Below, piece after piece: positions 8,391 through 17,100 of a DNA stretch of 64,000 bases. The notes below the pieces were generated by a model that was given only the letters and a program-made list of their open reading frames with translations, had not been told where the DNA came from and ran no database searches. Where the stretch lies: contig NZ_VTTI01000005.1 in the NCBI RefSeq assembly GCF_008641105.1, forward strand, positions 46,031-110,030, read 5' to 3'. The position numbers were made by a program, and so were the translations under genes. Position 1 is the stretch's first letter; the number at the start of each line of letters is the position of its first letter. Source of the DNA: Halopseudomonas salina (GTDB taxonomy: Bacteria; Pseudomonadota; Gammaproteobacteria; Pseudomonadales; Pseudomonadaceae).

Positions 8391-9395
8391 TCAATTGATC
8401 ATGAAGTCGAGTTTTTCGCGCAGCCGGGGTACGGAGTCCTCGGTGAACAGCAGTAGCAGGTCGAAATGAATATCCAGGTCTTCCAGTCCGTAGCTGATTT
8501 CCACGGCGAGAGTGCGTTTCCAGCGGCGTTGATTGATGCGTACCAGATCCTCAATCGGGCAGTGTTGCCCGAGTACCAATGGATGACTCTGCGACAGACT
8601 GATATTAAGCTGTTCCGACAGACCATTGAGACAGGCGCCTATTATGATGCTGGCAAGATCAAGGAGCATTTCCAGTCTTGCAGACTCATCCTCCTGGGTC
8701 TCGAGAAGCTTGGCGACGTCGTTGATTTCGGCATCATGGAAAATCAATAGCGCCTCGCCCGCAATACCGCCACCGATATATCCCTGGCATATCGCAGTCA
8801 GGCTCTGACCGCGCTGGGCATCAGCCAGCGTCATGTGCAGTTCACCGACTTCCAGAATATTGACGTTTGGAATCGGGAGCTGAATAAATACACCGAGCAC
8901 CTTGCTCAGCAGGTTGGCGGCCCGCCCCATGGCAATGTTGGTCACTTCACGGAAAGCGTCGCGGAAGGAGACATTGGGCAAGTCGGAGAATTCGGAGGTA
9001 TGCTCAGCGGCTGCTGGAGTGAGGGGGATCTCGACTCCGAGCGCATTCAAAGCGTCGGCCAGTTGCATGGGGTCAGCCGGCTTCTTGATGAACGCCTTGG
9101 CACCAAGTGCCTTGGCTCGCCGAACCGCTTCATCCTGAACGTCGCCGGAGACGACTATAACCTCCGCTTGCAAGCCTTCTTCGCGCAACCGGGCAAGTAC
9201 TCCGAAGCCATCGAGCTCAGGCATGGTCAGGTCGAGCAAAACGATTTGGCCAGCGCCCTGGCGGATGGCTTCTAGGCCTTCGATTCCGTTGGTCGCCTGG
9301 GTTATCCGCAACGGCCAGTTTGATGGCAGTGACCGGATAAGCTGCTTGCGCGCCATGTTCGAATCGTCGCACACCAGCAATGGTATGGTGCTCAC
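8391..9395 (-). CDS. response regulator with CheX/CheC-like phosphatase domain
   Basis: A 334-residue protein. Residues 4-120 are a CheY-like receiver: acidic pair D10-D11, phosphoacceptor D55 in VLLDLTMPELDG and the lysine in FIKKPAD. The rest (about 145-334) resembles the CheC/CheX/FliY fold, with one ExxN site (REVTN) and a second, degenerate copy (DLAS). CheC/CheX proteins dephosphorylate CheY-P, so this is a receiver tethered to its likely phosphatase, or an adaptor using that fold. The chosen GTG start has AAGGA at good spacing and avoids the 5' end of the divergent GGDEF gene; a longer frame reaches 9638 but covers that gene's promoter and start. Operon with the PAS-GGDEF gene. Confidence 0.85.
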   Translation of the reverse strand: MSTIPLLVCDDSNMARKQLIRSLPSNWPLRITQATNGIEGLEAIRQGAGQIVLLDLTMPELDGFGVLARLREEGLQAEVIVVSGDVQDEAVRRAKALGAKAFIKKPADPMQLADALNALGVEIPLTPAAAEHTSEFSDLPNVSFRDAFREVTNIAMGRAANLLSKVLGVFIQLPIPNVNILEVGELHMTLADAQRGQSLTAICQGYIGGGIAGEALLIFHDAEINDVAKLLETQEDESARLEMLLDLASIIIGACLNGLSEQLNISLSQSHPLVLGQHCPIEDLVRINQRRWKRTLAVEISYGLEDLDIHFDLLLLFTEDSVPRLREKLDFMIN

Positions 9396-9605
9396 ATCCA
9401 CTATCCTTGTTACATTGGGCGATTTAAATGAACTTGTCGCTAATTGGCGCTTGCCTGGAGCAGGCATTTGGCCATACTTTGCGCAAGAATGCCAAAACGC
9501 GGAGTTATTGAGAAGCGATTGAGCGGAAAAGTCGAGCCTTTTTTCGCGTGCCTCGAAAAGTGGCATGCCGCCGGGTAATAAGCAAGCCGATTCAGGAGTG
9601 AACGG

Positions 9606-10664
9606 ATGAAGGTGGGATTGGAAACCGACCAACAACACAGACGCCTGGTGCTCAAGGCGCTGTTATGGATGACGGTGGCGGCAGGCAGTCTCTTCGCGAG
9701 CCTGAATATCGGCCGCGAGCTATGGCTTCTGGCCGCCGGCGAAGCCTTTTTTGTTCTGTTTGCCCTTTCTATATTGCGTATTGTGGATCGCACCGAGCAT
9801 CTGAAGTGGGTGATGATCGCCTATCTTGTACCGTTTTTTTCCTTGATGGTGCTGGCCATGCTGCTTCCGGGTACGTCCAGCACGGTTTTTGCCTGGATCC
9901 AGACCATTCCCATAATCTGCTACCTGTTGCTGGGCCTGCGCGGCGGGTTCTGGATGTCTCTTGTCTTCATCAGTCTGGGGGTGAGCGCGTTCAGTTATCA
10001 TTTCGGCGCCCAGGAATCGTTACTTACCATGATGATGCTGGCGAACGTGGCGATCAGCAGTATGGCCATTATGCTCTTTTCGCATATTTACGAGCGCAGC
10101 CGCATAAAGAATGAAGCGCGGCTCATCGAGCTGGCGAGTACCGATAATCTGACCGGGCTGGCAAACCGTATGAAGCTTGCGGAAGTGCTTGAGCGCGAGC
10201 GCAGCCATGCAATGCGCGATAACAAGCCGTTGTCATTGATCATGCTTGATGTGGACTACTTCAAGCGCATCAATGACCAGTTCGGACACGAAGCGGGAGA
10301 CCGAGCCCTACGCCATCTGGCCTCTGTACTCTCCAGCCGATTGCGGGAAACTGACTTGCTTTGCCGGCTCGGTGGAGAAGAGTTTGCCGTGTTATTGCCT
10401 GGCGCCGCGTTGGAGCAGGCAGCTGACCTGGCAAATGACTTGCGTCGGCACCTGAGTAAACGTCCTCTGGAGCTGGGCTCTGGCCAACAGACCATGACAT
10501 TCAGTGCCGGAGTGGCAACGCTGGGAGAGGATGGTCAGAGTCTTGACCAACTCATGCAAACGGCTGATCGCCGTATGTACGAAGCCAAAGCCGCAGGCCG
10601 TGATCAGGTTGTTGCTGCGGGACAGCAGTATCCCCTGAAGGCGCCGGATCCGCTCCTGTCTTGA
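9606..10664 (+). CDS. membrane-bound GGDEF diguanylate cyclase
   Basis: A 352-residue protein. About six hydrophobic helices occupy residues 17-170 and form a small unnamed membrane sensor module. A GGDEF domain follows from about 180 (STDNLTGLANRMKL), with active site RLGGEEF near 255 and an RETD I-site in front. It should synthesise c-di-GMP at the inner membrane. The ATG follows GGAGTGAACGG. It is divergent from the REC-CheX/PAS-GGDEF pair, with about 210 bases between, so this is a local cluster of c-di-GMP genes. The input signal is unknown. Confidence 0.9.
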   Translation: MKVGLETDQQHRRLVLKALLWMTVAAGSLFASLNIGRELWLLAAGEAFFVLFALSILRIVDRTEHLKWVMIAYLVPFFSLMVLAMLLPGTSSTVFAWIQTIPIICYLLLGLRGGFWMSLVFISLGVSAFSYHFGAQESLLTMMMLANVAISSMAIMLFSHIYERSRIKNEARLIELASTDNLTGLANRMKLAEVLERERSHAMRDNKPLSLIMLDVDYFKRINDQFGHEAGDRALRHLASVLSSRLRETDLLCRLGGEEFAVLLPGAALEQAADLANDLRRHLSKRPLELGSGQQTMTFSAGVATLGEDGQSLDQLMQTADRRMYEAKAAGRDQVVAAGQQYPLKAPDPLLS

Positions 10665-10738
10665 CTCGTCTGTAGTTAATAACGCACATCCGTAAAATAA
10701 AATTGAATATGTGTTGAGCTCTTCTACACTCAATATCG

Positions 10739-10752
10739 GGTCGACGGTCCCG
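10739..10752. promoter_or_regulatory. inverted repeat upstream of ald
   Basis: Six-base arms (ACGGTC and GACCGT) separated by two bases, 24 bases before the ald start. Its position in the leader suggests a regulator site (Lrp-type proteins control ald in some bacteria), but the sequence gives no direct proof. Confidence 0.25.
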
Positions 10753-10775
10753 ACCGTGAGATTGAGGAGAGTGTT

Positions 10776-11897
10776 ATGCGCATCGGTGTTCCGCGGGAAA
10801 TCAAGAATCATGAGTACAGGGTGGGGCTCACCCCTACGGCGGTAGCCGAGCTGGTCCGTCATGGGCATGAGGTGCGGGTGGAATATGAGGCAGGGGCCGC
10901 CATCGGCTTTGCCGACAGTGATTACCTTGCAGCCGGGGCTCGGATGGCAGGCGTCGAAGAGGTGTTCAGCCAGAGCGAAATGATCGTCAAGGTCAAGGAG
11001 CCGCAGGAAGTTGAGCGGGGCCGGCTGGGGCCGCAGCATGTGTTGTTTACCTACCTTCACCTGGCGCCGGACCGCCCCCAGACCAAAGGTCTTCTGGCCT
11101 CCGGTGCGTTGTGCATAGCCTATGAAACAGTTACCGATAGCCGCGGTGGTTTGCCCTTGCTGGCGCCCATGTCGGAAGTGGCTGGGCGGATGGCGGTGCA
11201 GGCCGGAGCGGGTTGTCTGGAAAAGGCGCGTGGCGGGCGTGGCGTGCTGCTTGGTGGCGTGCCCGGAGTACCCAGGGGGAAAGTGGTGATTCTCGGTGGC
11301 GGTGTAGTTGGCAGTAATGCGTTGGCCATGGCGGTTGGTCTGGGAGCGGATGTAACCGTGCTGGACAAGAATCCTGACGTGCTTCGACAGCTGGATGCAC
11401 GCTATGGCAATCGCATCAACACGCTATATTCCACCGCGGGCACCTTGGAAGAGCAGCTGTTGGGGGCTGACCTGGTCGTCGGTGCTGTCCTGGTGCCGGG
11501 CGCTGCTGCGCCCAAATTGATCAGCAAGGACCTGGTGTCACGCATGCAGGCCGGAGCGGTATTGGTGGATGTGGCCATCGATCAGGGGGGCTGCGCTGAA
11601 ACATCCCGTGCCACCACCCATGCTGATCCTACCTTTATTATTGATGGGGTGGTGCATTACTGCGTTGCCAACATGCCCGGGGCCGTGGCGCGCACAGCGA
11701 CCCAGGCTCTGAACAATGCCACGCTGCCATTCGTGCTGGCGCTTGCCAACAAGGGAGCGAAACGTGCCCTTGAGGAGGACGCACATCTGCGGCAGGGGCT
11801 TAACGTGGCGGCGGGGAAGCTTGCCAATGTCAGCGTAGGCGAGGCTTTGGGTATGCCGGCTCAATCCCCTGACGTCGTTCTGGCATCACTTTCCTGA
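10776..11897 (+). CDS. ald: alanine dehydrogenase
   Basis: A 373-residue NAD-dependent enzyme that interconverts L-alanine and pyruvate plus ammonia. The N-terminal motif MRIGVPREIKNHEYRV, the substrate-side lysine (VKVKEPQ) and HLAPD segment, the Rossmann fold VVILGGGVVGSNALAMAVGL near residue 170 and the VDVAIDQGG segment are all diagnostic. Length equals the family norm. GAGGAG precedes the ATG. The downstream acyltransferase gene is convergent and the two coding regions overlap by 37 bases at their 3' ends. The enzyme can serve alanine catabolism or ammonium assimilation; context does not tell which. Confidence 0.95.
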   Translation: MRIGVPREIKNHEYRVGLTPTAVAELVRHGHEVRVEYEAGAAIGFADSDYLAAGARMAGVEEVFSQSEMIVKVKEPQEVERGRLGPQHVLFTYLHLAPDRPQTKGLLASGALCIAYETVTDSRGGLPLLAPMSEVAGRMAVQAGAGCLEKARGGRGVLLGGVPGVPRGKVVILGGGVVGSNALAMAVGLGADVTVLDKNPDVLRQLDARYGNRINTLYSTAGTLEEQLLGADLVVGAVLVPGAAAPKLISKDLVSRMQAGAVLVDVAIDQGGCAETSRATTHADPTFIIDGVVHYCVANMPGAVARTATQALNNATLPFVLALANKGAKRALEEDAHLRQGLNVAAGKLANVSVGEALGMPAQSPDVVLASLS

Positions 11898-12832
11898 TTG
11901 ATTGCGGCAGGCATTTGCGTCTGGTTCGTCTTTGAGCTGTAAGGCAAAAGCTCGGCATGTAGTTGCTCAATGCGCTCGTCTTTCGTCTGCCACAAATCAT
12001 TAACCCATTTCTGGAACCGGTTCCGGAACTGGACATCATTCTGGTAGTCCCCGGCGAACAGTTCAGGGGCGAGCTCGACCTGGCGTATGTCTATCACCAC
12101 TCGATCCACCCTGCCGCTCAACAGCGCCCAGAATCCAGGGGGCTTGCCCTGCGGGTAGACAATGGTGACGTCGAGCAACGAGCGCATCTGCTCGCCCAGA
12201 GCTGCCATGACAAAAGCCACTCCTCCTGACTTGGGTTTCAGCAGATGCCGGTACGGAGAGTTCTGCGCTCGATGCTTGGCTGGTGTCAGGCGCGTTCCCT
12301 CAAGATAATTGACGATAGTGACGGGAAGCTTGTTGAACTTGCGGCAGGCGCGCCGGGTAATTTCCAGGTCCTTGCCCTGGTCTTCCGGGAATCTGGCGAG
12401 ATGAGCCTTGCTGTACCGTTTCATGAATGGGTAGTCCAATGCCCAGAAGGCAAGACCAAGAAACGGGATCCATACCAGCTCACGTTTAAGAAAGAACTTG
12501 AAGTAGGGCGTTTTGCGGTTGAAAGCCTGCAGCAGCGCAGGAATATCGACCCACGACTGGTGATTGGAAATGACCAGGTAGGAATGTTGGGGTGCCAGTA
12601 CACCCTCACAACGAATATCCCATTGGGTGCCAGTCATCCGGTTGATCGTGGCGTTGACGCCCGCGGCCCAGGTTTCCGCGATCCACATCACAATACGGGA
12701 GCAGTGCCGTTGGAAACCCCTCAGGGGTATGGCAACCTTGAGCAGTCCTACGACCAGCATTGGTCCGATGCCAATCAGCGTATTGAACAGAATAATCAGA
12801 CACGTCAACGTGCCGGTTAACCAGTGTGGCAT
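11861..12832 (-). CDS. 1-acyl-glycerol-3-phosphate acyltransferase-like (YihG/PlsC family)
   Basis: A 323-residue inner-membrane protein with an N-terminal hydrophobic segment (TCLIILFNTLIGIGPMLVVG). The acyltransferase motifs are NHQSWVD (HX4D block I) near residue 94, the FLKRELVWIPFLG block II region and EGTR (block III) near 178. The length and the KRYSKAHLARFPEDQGKDLE region fit the YihG subgroup rather than short PlsC. It should transfer an acyl chain to a lysophospholipid. The tail (residues after about 300) is polar and extends into the convergent ald gene by 37 bases. The substrate is inferred from family. Confidence 0.85.
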   Translation of the reverse strand: MPHWLTGTLTCLIILFNTLIGIGPMLVVGLLKVAIPLRGFQRHCSRIVMWIAETWAAGVNATINRMTGTQWDIRCEGVLAPQHSYLVISNHQSWVDIPALLQAFNRKTPYFKFFLKRELVWIPFLGLAFWALDYPFMKRYSKAHLARFPEDQGKDLEITRRACRKFNKLPVTIVNYLEGTRLTPAKHRAQNSPYRHLLKPKSGGVAFVMAALGEQMRSLLDVTIVYPQGKPPGFWALLSGRVDRVVIDIRQVELAPELFAGDYQNDVQFRNRFQKWVNDLWQTKDERIEQLHAELLPYSSKTNQTQMPAAINQESDARTTSGD

Positions 12833-13029
12833 GTAGCTGTTTCCAATCCGTGACGTTTGAAGAATAACGTCTTTTGTCGGCGCTGACAGCCCCGAGGTTT
12901 CAAAGGCAGTGTGATATCACCCGTTAAGGCGATTGCCCGTATTCGGGGTTCTCCTTAACGTGTCTGATCAAGAATCTGTAAGCGCAATTGCAGTTGATCT
13001 GTACAGGCGTGCCCTGGAGCTCCTATTCC

Positions 13030-14664
13030 ATGTCCCGGCAATTCATTTTTTCACAGGCCATAGACGACGCCTCTGTGCGTGCAGACTCGCGGTCAAGGGT
13101 GTTGCCGCTGCTGCTGCGACTCGTGCTTGCGATCACTGCCGGCGTCCTGGTGGGGATTCCCTGGTTGAGCCCGGCGCTATTCTGGACCGCCTGGCTTGGC
13201 TGGGTCCCTTTGTTGTTTGCGCTGCGCCATGCCGGCCTTTGGGGCACCCTGATCGTAGGCTGGACCGCAGGCACCGTCTGCTTCGCCATAGCCAGCCACT
13301 GGATGCTGAATTTTGTCGGCCATCTCGATGATTATTCTGCTTTGCTGACAGTGCTGCTGAGCCTGGGCTTCTGGGTCTATGCTGGCCTGGCTCTGGGTCT
13401 GGGCTGTCTGTTGTTTCGCTGGCTGACCCTGCACCTGCAGGGTTGGGAGCTGTTGAGCTTTCCGTTGAGCCTGGTCAGCGTGATGGCACTCTATCCGCTA
13501 CTGTTCCAGACCCACTTCGCCGAGGCCCAGGCTGAATTTCTGACCGGGCTGCAGGGGGTCGATCTGTTAGGTGCCAAAGGCCTGGATATGATGATGCTGC
13601 TGTGCAGCGTACTCATCTACCGTGTCCTTACAGGGTCCTCGCGTATGCACGCCTGGCGAGCCAACGCACTGGCGGTGTTCGTTTTGCTGTGCTGGTTTGC
13701 CTACGGCGCCTTCAGTGTGGCGCATTGGGACGCGCAAATGGAGGATTGGCAGGTTCGCCGTATTGGTCTCGTGCAACCCAACGATGCGGTCTCCTTGAAA
13801 GTGCCTGAGCCGCCCAAGGGTTTCAGTCGTGAAAATCCCGAAGAAATGGCTGCAACGCTAAGGCTGGCCCAGGCCGGTGCTCAATTGGTTATCTGGCCCG
13901 AAGCGCGTTACAAGGGTTACTTTGACCATTTCAGCGTGCGACAGGCCTATTCCAAAGCGTTGGCTCAGAACGGCGTGGGACTGGTTTTTCATGATGCTGA
14001 AAAGCGTTGGAAAGACGGCGAGGAGGTCTTCTACAACACGGTTATGCATATTGACCGACAAGGCAATGAGGTGGGTCAGTACCGTAAGATGCGCAGAATG
14101 CCTTTCGGCGAATACCGTCCCGCGTTCTTCAGCCTGCCGGGCCTGGACTGGCTGACGACGCAGCTGTTTGGAGAGTTTCTGCGGCCCCTTGCAGCGGGCT
14201 TGGAGCATGCTGAGTTCGCCGTGGATGGCATGCGCCTGGTACCCAAGGTGTGTTACGAAACAGCGTTTCCTGCAGATGTGGCCGATGCTATCGGAAATGA
14301 TGGGGCGGGCAAGGTGCTGCTGTTCGTTTCACAGGACAACTGGTTTGGCGAGACTACGCAGCCGTTTCAACATCGTGCGATGTCAGTCGTGCGCGGGGTG
14401 GAAAATCGGGTGCCGATGATACATTTGATTAATAATGGCCCGTCGATTGTGGCCGCGCCCAATGGTCGGGTTCTGGCTTCGACATCGGCCTTTTCCCGGG
14501 CGGAACTGATGGCTGACCTGCGTTTTTCACCCACTGCCGGTGGCAGTTTGTACAGCCGTTATCCGGGTATCGTTGAGTGGCTGATATACGGAGTTCTCGC
14601 AGGGCTATGCATCGCCGCAATTCTGTCTGGTCGCCGCCGCTCAGGGATCGAGGTGGAGCGTTAA
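13030..14664 (+). CDS. Lnt-like apolipoprotein N-acyltransferase / nitrilase-superfamily membrane protein
   Basis: A 544-residue protein. About six membrane helices (residues 25-235) precede a periplasmic carbon-nitrogen hydrolase domain. The catalytic triad of Lnt aligns in order and spacing: E291 (IWPEAR), K353 (QYRKMRRMPFGEY) and C408 (KVCYETAFP). A last helix lies near residue 525. This suggests N-acylation of lipoproteins or a related amide-forming reaction, but the sequence is divergent from textbook Lnt, and the main lnt of pseudomonads normally sits beside the CorC-like gene, which is not here. A second paralogue is therefore likely. I chose the ATG at 13030 because GGAG precedes it; an in-frame upstream start at 12988 is possible. 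Confidence 0.78.
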   Translation: MSRQFIFSQAIDDASVRADSRSRVLPLLLRLVLAITAGVLVGIPWLSPALFWTAWLGWVPLLFALRHAGLWGTLIVGWTAGTVCFAIASHWMLNFVGHLDDYSALLTVLLSLGFWVYAGLALGLGCLLFRWLTLHLQGWELLSFPLSLVSVMALYPLLFQTHFAEAQAEFLTGLQGVDLLGAKGLDMMMLLCSVLIYRVLTGSSRMHAWRANALAVFVLLCWFAYGAFSVAHWDAQMEDWQVRRIGLVQPNDAVSLKVPEPPKGFSRENPEEMAATLRLAQAGAQLVIWPEARYKGYFDHFSVRQAYSKALAQNGVGLVFHDAEKRWKDGEEVFYNTVMHIDRQGNEVGQYRKMRRMPFGEYRPAFFSLPGLDWLTTQLFGEFLRPLAAGLEHAEFAVDGMRLVPKVCYETAFPADVADAIGNDGAGKVLLFVSQDNWFGETTQPFQHRAMSVVRGVENRVPMIHLINNGPSIVAAPNGRVLASTSAFSRAELMADLRFSPTAGGSLYSRYPGIVEWLIYGVLAGLCIAAILSGRRRSGIEVER

Positions 14665-15893
14665 ACGAAAAGTCCTGCGGTGTGGCCTGATGACCAGGCC
14701 CACTGGAAGTTGAAGCCACCCAGGTGGCCGGTGACATCCAGTACCTCACCAATGAAGTAAAGGCCGGGCTGCTGTTTGGCCTCCAGGGTTTTTGAGCTGA
14801 TGCCGCTCGTATCCACACCGCCCAGAGTCACTTCCGCCGTGCGGTAGCCTTCGGTCCCGGACGGCTTGAGGGTCCAGCCGTTGAGCTGTTGGCCGATCTG
14901 CTCAAGCTGGCGGTCGCCCATTTCCGCTAATGGCAGGTCCTGTGATTGTGGCCACCAGAGGGTTTGCAGCTCCGCTATCAGGGATTTGGGTAGTTTTTGT
15001 CCAAGCAGAGTACGCAAGCGGCTTTTAGCCTGTTGCTGCTTGGCCAGAATCAGCCACTGATCCGCAGCCACGCCTGGCATAAGGTCTATCAGTAGCGGGT
15101 CGCCAGGGAACCAGTAGTTGGAGATCTGTAACATGGCGGGGCCGCTCATGCCGCGATGGGTAAACAGCATGTTTTCGGTAAAGCTTCTCCCGTTGCATGT
15201 TGCCGTGACCTCTACTGCCAGGCCGCTGAGACGCTCACACATCAACTTAGTGGTGTCACTGAACATGAACGGCACCAGCCCCGCACGCCGCTCCGTCACA
15301 GGGAGGCCAAACTGCCTGGCTATTTCGTAGCCGACACCGCTGCCGCCGAGAGTTGGAACCGAAAGGGCTCCGGTTGCCACCACCAGTGAAGTGCATGTCA
15401 GCTTTCTTTGTATGCCGGCCTGGTCCAGGGTCAGGCTGTAACGCGATGGCCCGGCTTGCAGCGCCTCAACATGGCCAAGGGTGCAGTGGGTCTGTATTTC
15501 GACCCCGGCCCGGTCGCATTCCTTGAGCAGCATATTGACAATATCCTTGGCTGAATCCAGACAGAACAGCTGACTGTGGCTGCGCTCTTCGTAGGCAATG
15601 CCATGCTGCTCTACCAGGGCAATAAAGTCCCACTGGGTGTAGCGGCTAAGGGCGGATTTGCAGAAATGGGGGTTGGCGGAGAGGAAGTTATCGGCCTCGA
15701 CGAAATGGTTGGTAAAGTTGCAGCGTCCGCCACCGGACATGAGAATCTTCTTGCCGACCTTGTTGGCTTTTTCCAGTACCAGTACTCGACGTCCCCGCTG
15801 GGCCGCAGTGAATGCGCATAGCAACCCCGAAGCGCCTGCTCCTAGAACGATGACATCATATGGTTGAGCAGGGGGGCGAGCTGATTGTGACAC
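14661..15893 (-). CDS. BaiN/HI0933-family FAD-dependent oxidoreductase
   Basis: A 410-residue flavoprotein. A Rossmann dinucleotide motif VIVLGAGASGLL begins near residue 14, and the family signature KKILMSGGGRCNFTN follows near 48. The C-terminal GGFNFQWAWSSGHTAG segment completes the FAD site, as in HI0933-like proteins. These are widespread putative NAD(P)/FAD oxidoreductases with largely unknown substrates. Translation probably starts at a GTG (GGA upstream). Its stop shares TTAA with the stop of the convergent Lnt-like gene. Confidence 0.88.
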   Translation of the reverse strand: MSQSARPPAQPYDVIVLGAGASGLLCAFTAAQRGRRVLVLEKANKVGKKILMSGGGRCNFTNHFVEADNFLSANPHFCKSALSRYTQWDFIALVEQHGIAYEERSHSQLFCLDSAKDIVNMLLKECDRAGVEIQTHCTLGHVEALQAGPSRYSLTLDQAGIQRKLTCTSLVVATGALSVPTLGGSGVGYEIARQFGLPVTERRAGLVPFMFSDTTKLMCERLSGLAVEVTATCNGRSFTENMLFTHRGMSGPAMLQISNYWFPGDPLLIDLMPGVAADQWLILAKQQQAKSRLRTLLGQKLPKSLIAELQTLWWPQSQDLPLAEMGDRQLEQIGQQLNGWTLKPSGTEGYRTAEVTLGGVDTSGISSKTLEAKQQPGLYFIGEVLDVTGHLGGFNFQWAWSSGHTAGLFV

Positions 15894-15944
15894 GTGATAT
15901 CCATCGACAATGGCGTTTTAGTATAACCCCTAATGCTCAGGGGT

Positions 15945-16472
15945 TCAGGGCCTCTCAGGGGCTTTCGATGCTTTTACCCGCACGCGATTGTTTGCGTCCC
16001 GGCTCTCGCGTATCAACTGATCGCTGCCTGAGGCATTAGCCGACTTTGCCATACGGTCGTATAGCACCACGTTAACGGTCGCCGCGAGGTTCATGCAGCC
16101 GAAGGTCGGAACGTAGACGACCGCATAGGCACGGTCAATCAGGGCCTGCTCGAGGCTGCCATCCTCAGGACCAAATACATACAGCGCTTTATCAGGGTGG
16201 TCGAAATCAGGCAGGGCAGTGGCGCCCTCAACCAGCTCTACGCAGACTACTTTCACTTCTGCAGACAAACCGCTGAGCATATCCTTTACAGGTAGTAGCG
16301 GAATGCGTGATGCGACTCCCTTGGTATCGGTATTAAAGCGTGCCGCGCGATCATAACGCTGGCCAGTATAACGAACGGTGTCGGCGCCGTAGCAGCCAGC
16401 AGCGCGCATGACAGCGCCGACATTGGTTGGGCTCTTGGGGTTGACCAGGCCGATGCATATTGAGAGATTCAT
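15945..16472 (-). CDS. TrmH-family (SPOUT) RNA methyltransferase
   Basis: A 175-residue SpoU-type methyltransferase. Motif 1 is NPKSPTNVGAVMRAAGCYG near residue 10. Motif 2 is YVFGPEDGSLEQ near 100, and motif 3 is VPTFGCMNLAATVNVVLYDR near 125. These form the knotted AdoMet site used for 2'-O-methylation of tRNA or rRNA. The target nucleotide is not evident; length and motifs resemble a short TrmL-like group. An in-frame ATG at 16493 would add seven residues; neither start has a clear Shine-Dalgarno. It is divergent from the RRM gene. Confidence 0.82.
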   Translation of the reverse strand: MNLSICIGLVNPKSPTNVGAVMRAAGCYGADTVRYTGQRYDRAARFNTDTKGVASRIPLLPVKDMLSGLSAEVKVVCVELVEGATALPDFDHPDKALYVFGPEDGSLEQALIDRAYAVVYVPTFGCMNLAATVNVVLYDRMAKSANASGSDQLIRESRDANNRVRVKASKAPERP

Positions 16473-16588
16473 AGGGTCGGATTCGTGGGACATCGGCAGC
16501 CGTTGGTCGGGGAGTAAAATGCGCTCGACGTGCCGCCAGGGCCGACAGGATGTATAGTGCGCTGATCGAATTCTAGCACGGTAATCCC

Positions 16589-16849
16589 ATGAAACTACTG
16601 ATCCGCAATCTGTCTCGCACAACCACTGAAACTGAAATGCGCAATCTGTTCGAAGCGCACGGCCTGGTGCAATCCTGTGTCCTGGTAATGGACAAGCAAA
16701 CCGGCGGGTCCAAGGGTTTTGGTTTTGTCGAGATGCCCCGTCACGATGACGCCAAGGCGGCGATCAAGGCCTTGAATAACCTGGAAGTTGCTGGAAGCCG
16801 TATTCGTGTCAAGCGTGATGAGTCCGAAGAGGCTGGCAAGGGTGCCTGA
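16589..16849 (+). CDS. RRM-domain RNA-binding protein
   Basis: An 86-residue protein that is a single RNA recognition motif. RNP2 is LLIRNL at residues 3-8 and RNP1 is KGFGFVEM near residue 42, with the aromatic residues needed for RNA stacking. The C-terminus is charged ([12 protein letters not shown]). Bacterial RRM proteins of this size are abundant, cold-linked RNA-binding proteins in cyanobacteria and proteobacteria, with roles poorly defined. The downstream VF530-like gene overlaps its stop, so the two are probably translated together. Confidence 0.9.
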   Translation: MKLLIRNLSRTTTETEMRNLFEAHGLVQSCVLVMDKQTGGSKGFGFVEMPRHDDAKAAIKALNNLEVAGSRIRVKRDESEEAGKGA

Positions 16850-17063
16850 GCAACACGGGCACGATCCGCTGCACGGCTTGACCCTGAAGCGGATACTCGA
16901 GGAGCTGGTAGAGACCTACGGCTGGGAGGAGCTTGGACGGCGTATACGCATCAATTGCTTCATGACCGATCCGAGCATCGCGTCCAGTCTGAAATTCTTG
17001 CGCAAGACACCCTGGGCCCGCGAAAAGGTAGAAGCTCTCTATGTGGAGACGCAGTACTCCTGA
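16842..17063 (+). CDS. VF530 family (DUF2132) small DNA-binding protein
   Basis: A 73-residue protein. The segment [19 protein letters not shown] followed by the RIRINCF and [12 protein letters not shown] blocks is characteristic of the VF530/DUF2132 family, whose founding structure from Vibrio was described as a DNA-binding protein. The GTG at 16842 has GAGG nine bases upstream and overlaps the RRM gene stop by eight bases. A longer in-frame start at 16818 (ATG) would overlap the RRM gene by 32 bases and add residues not typical of the family. Coupling to the RRM gene suggests a shared nucleic-acid role. Confidence 0.82.
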   Translation: MPEQHGHDPLHGLTLKRILEELVETYGWEELGRRIRINCFMTDPSIASSLKFLRKTPWAREKVEALYVETQYS

Positions 17064-17100
17064 GCGGTGCAGGCGCTGTCTGGCCTAGCGTACAGATAGT

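Noticed and set aside
8391..9638. Long start of the REC-CheX gene at 9638
   Set aside because: The extra 81 residues precede the receiver fold, lack similarity to it, and cover the start of the divergent GGDEF gene.
15917..15950. ACCCCT/AGGGGT hairpin as terminator between the methyltransferase and flavoprotein genes
   Set aside because: A six-base stem without a T-run on the leftward strand; both flanking genes are leftward and may simply be co-transcribed.
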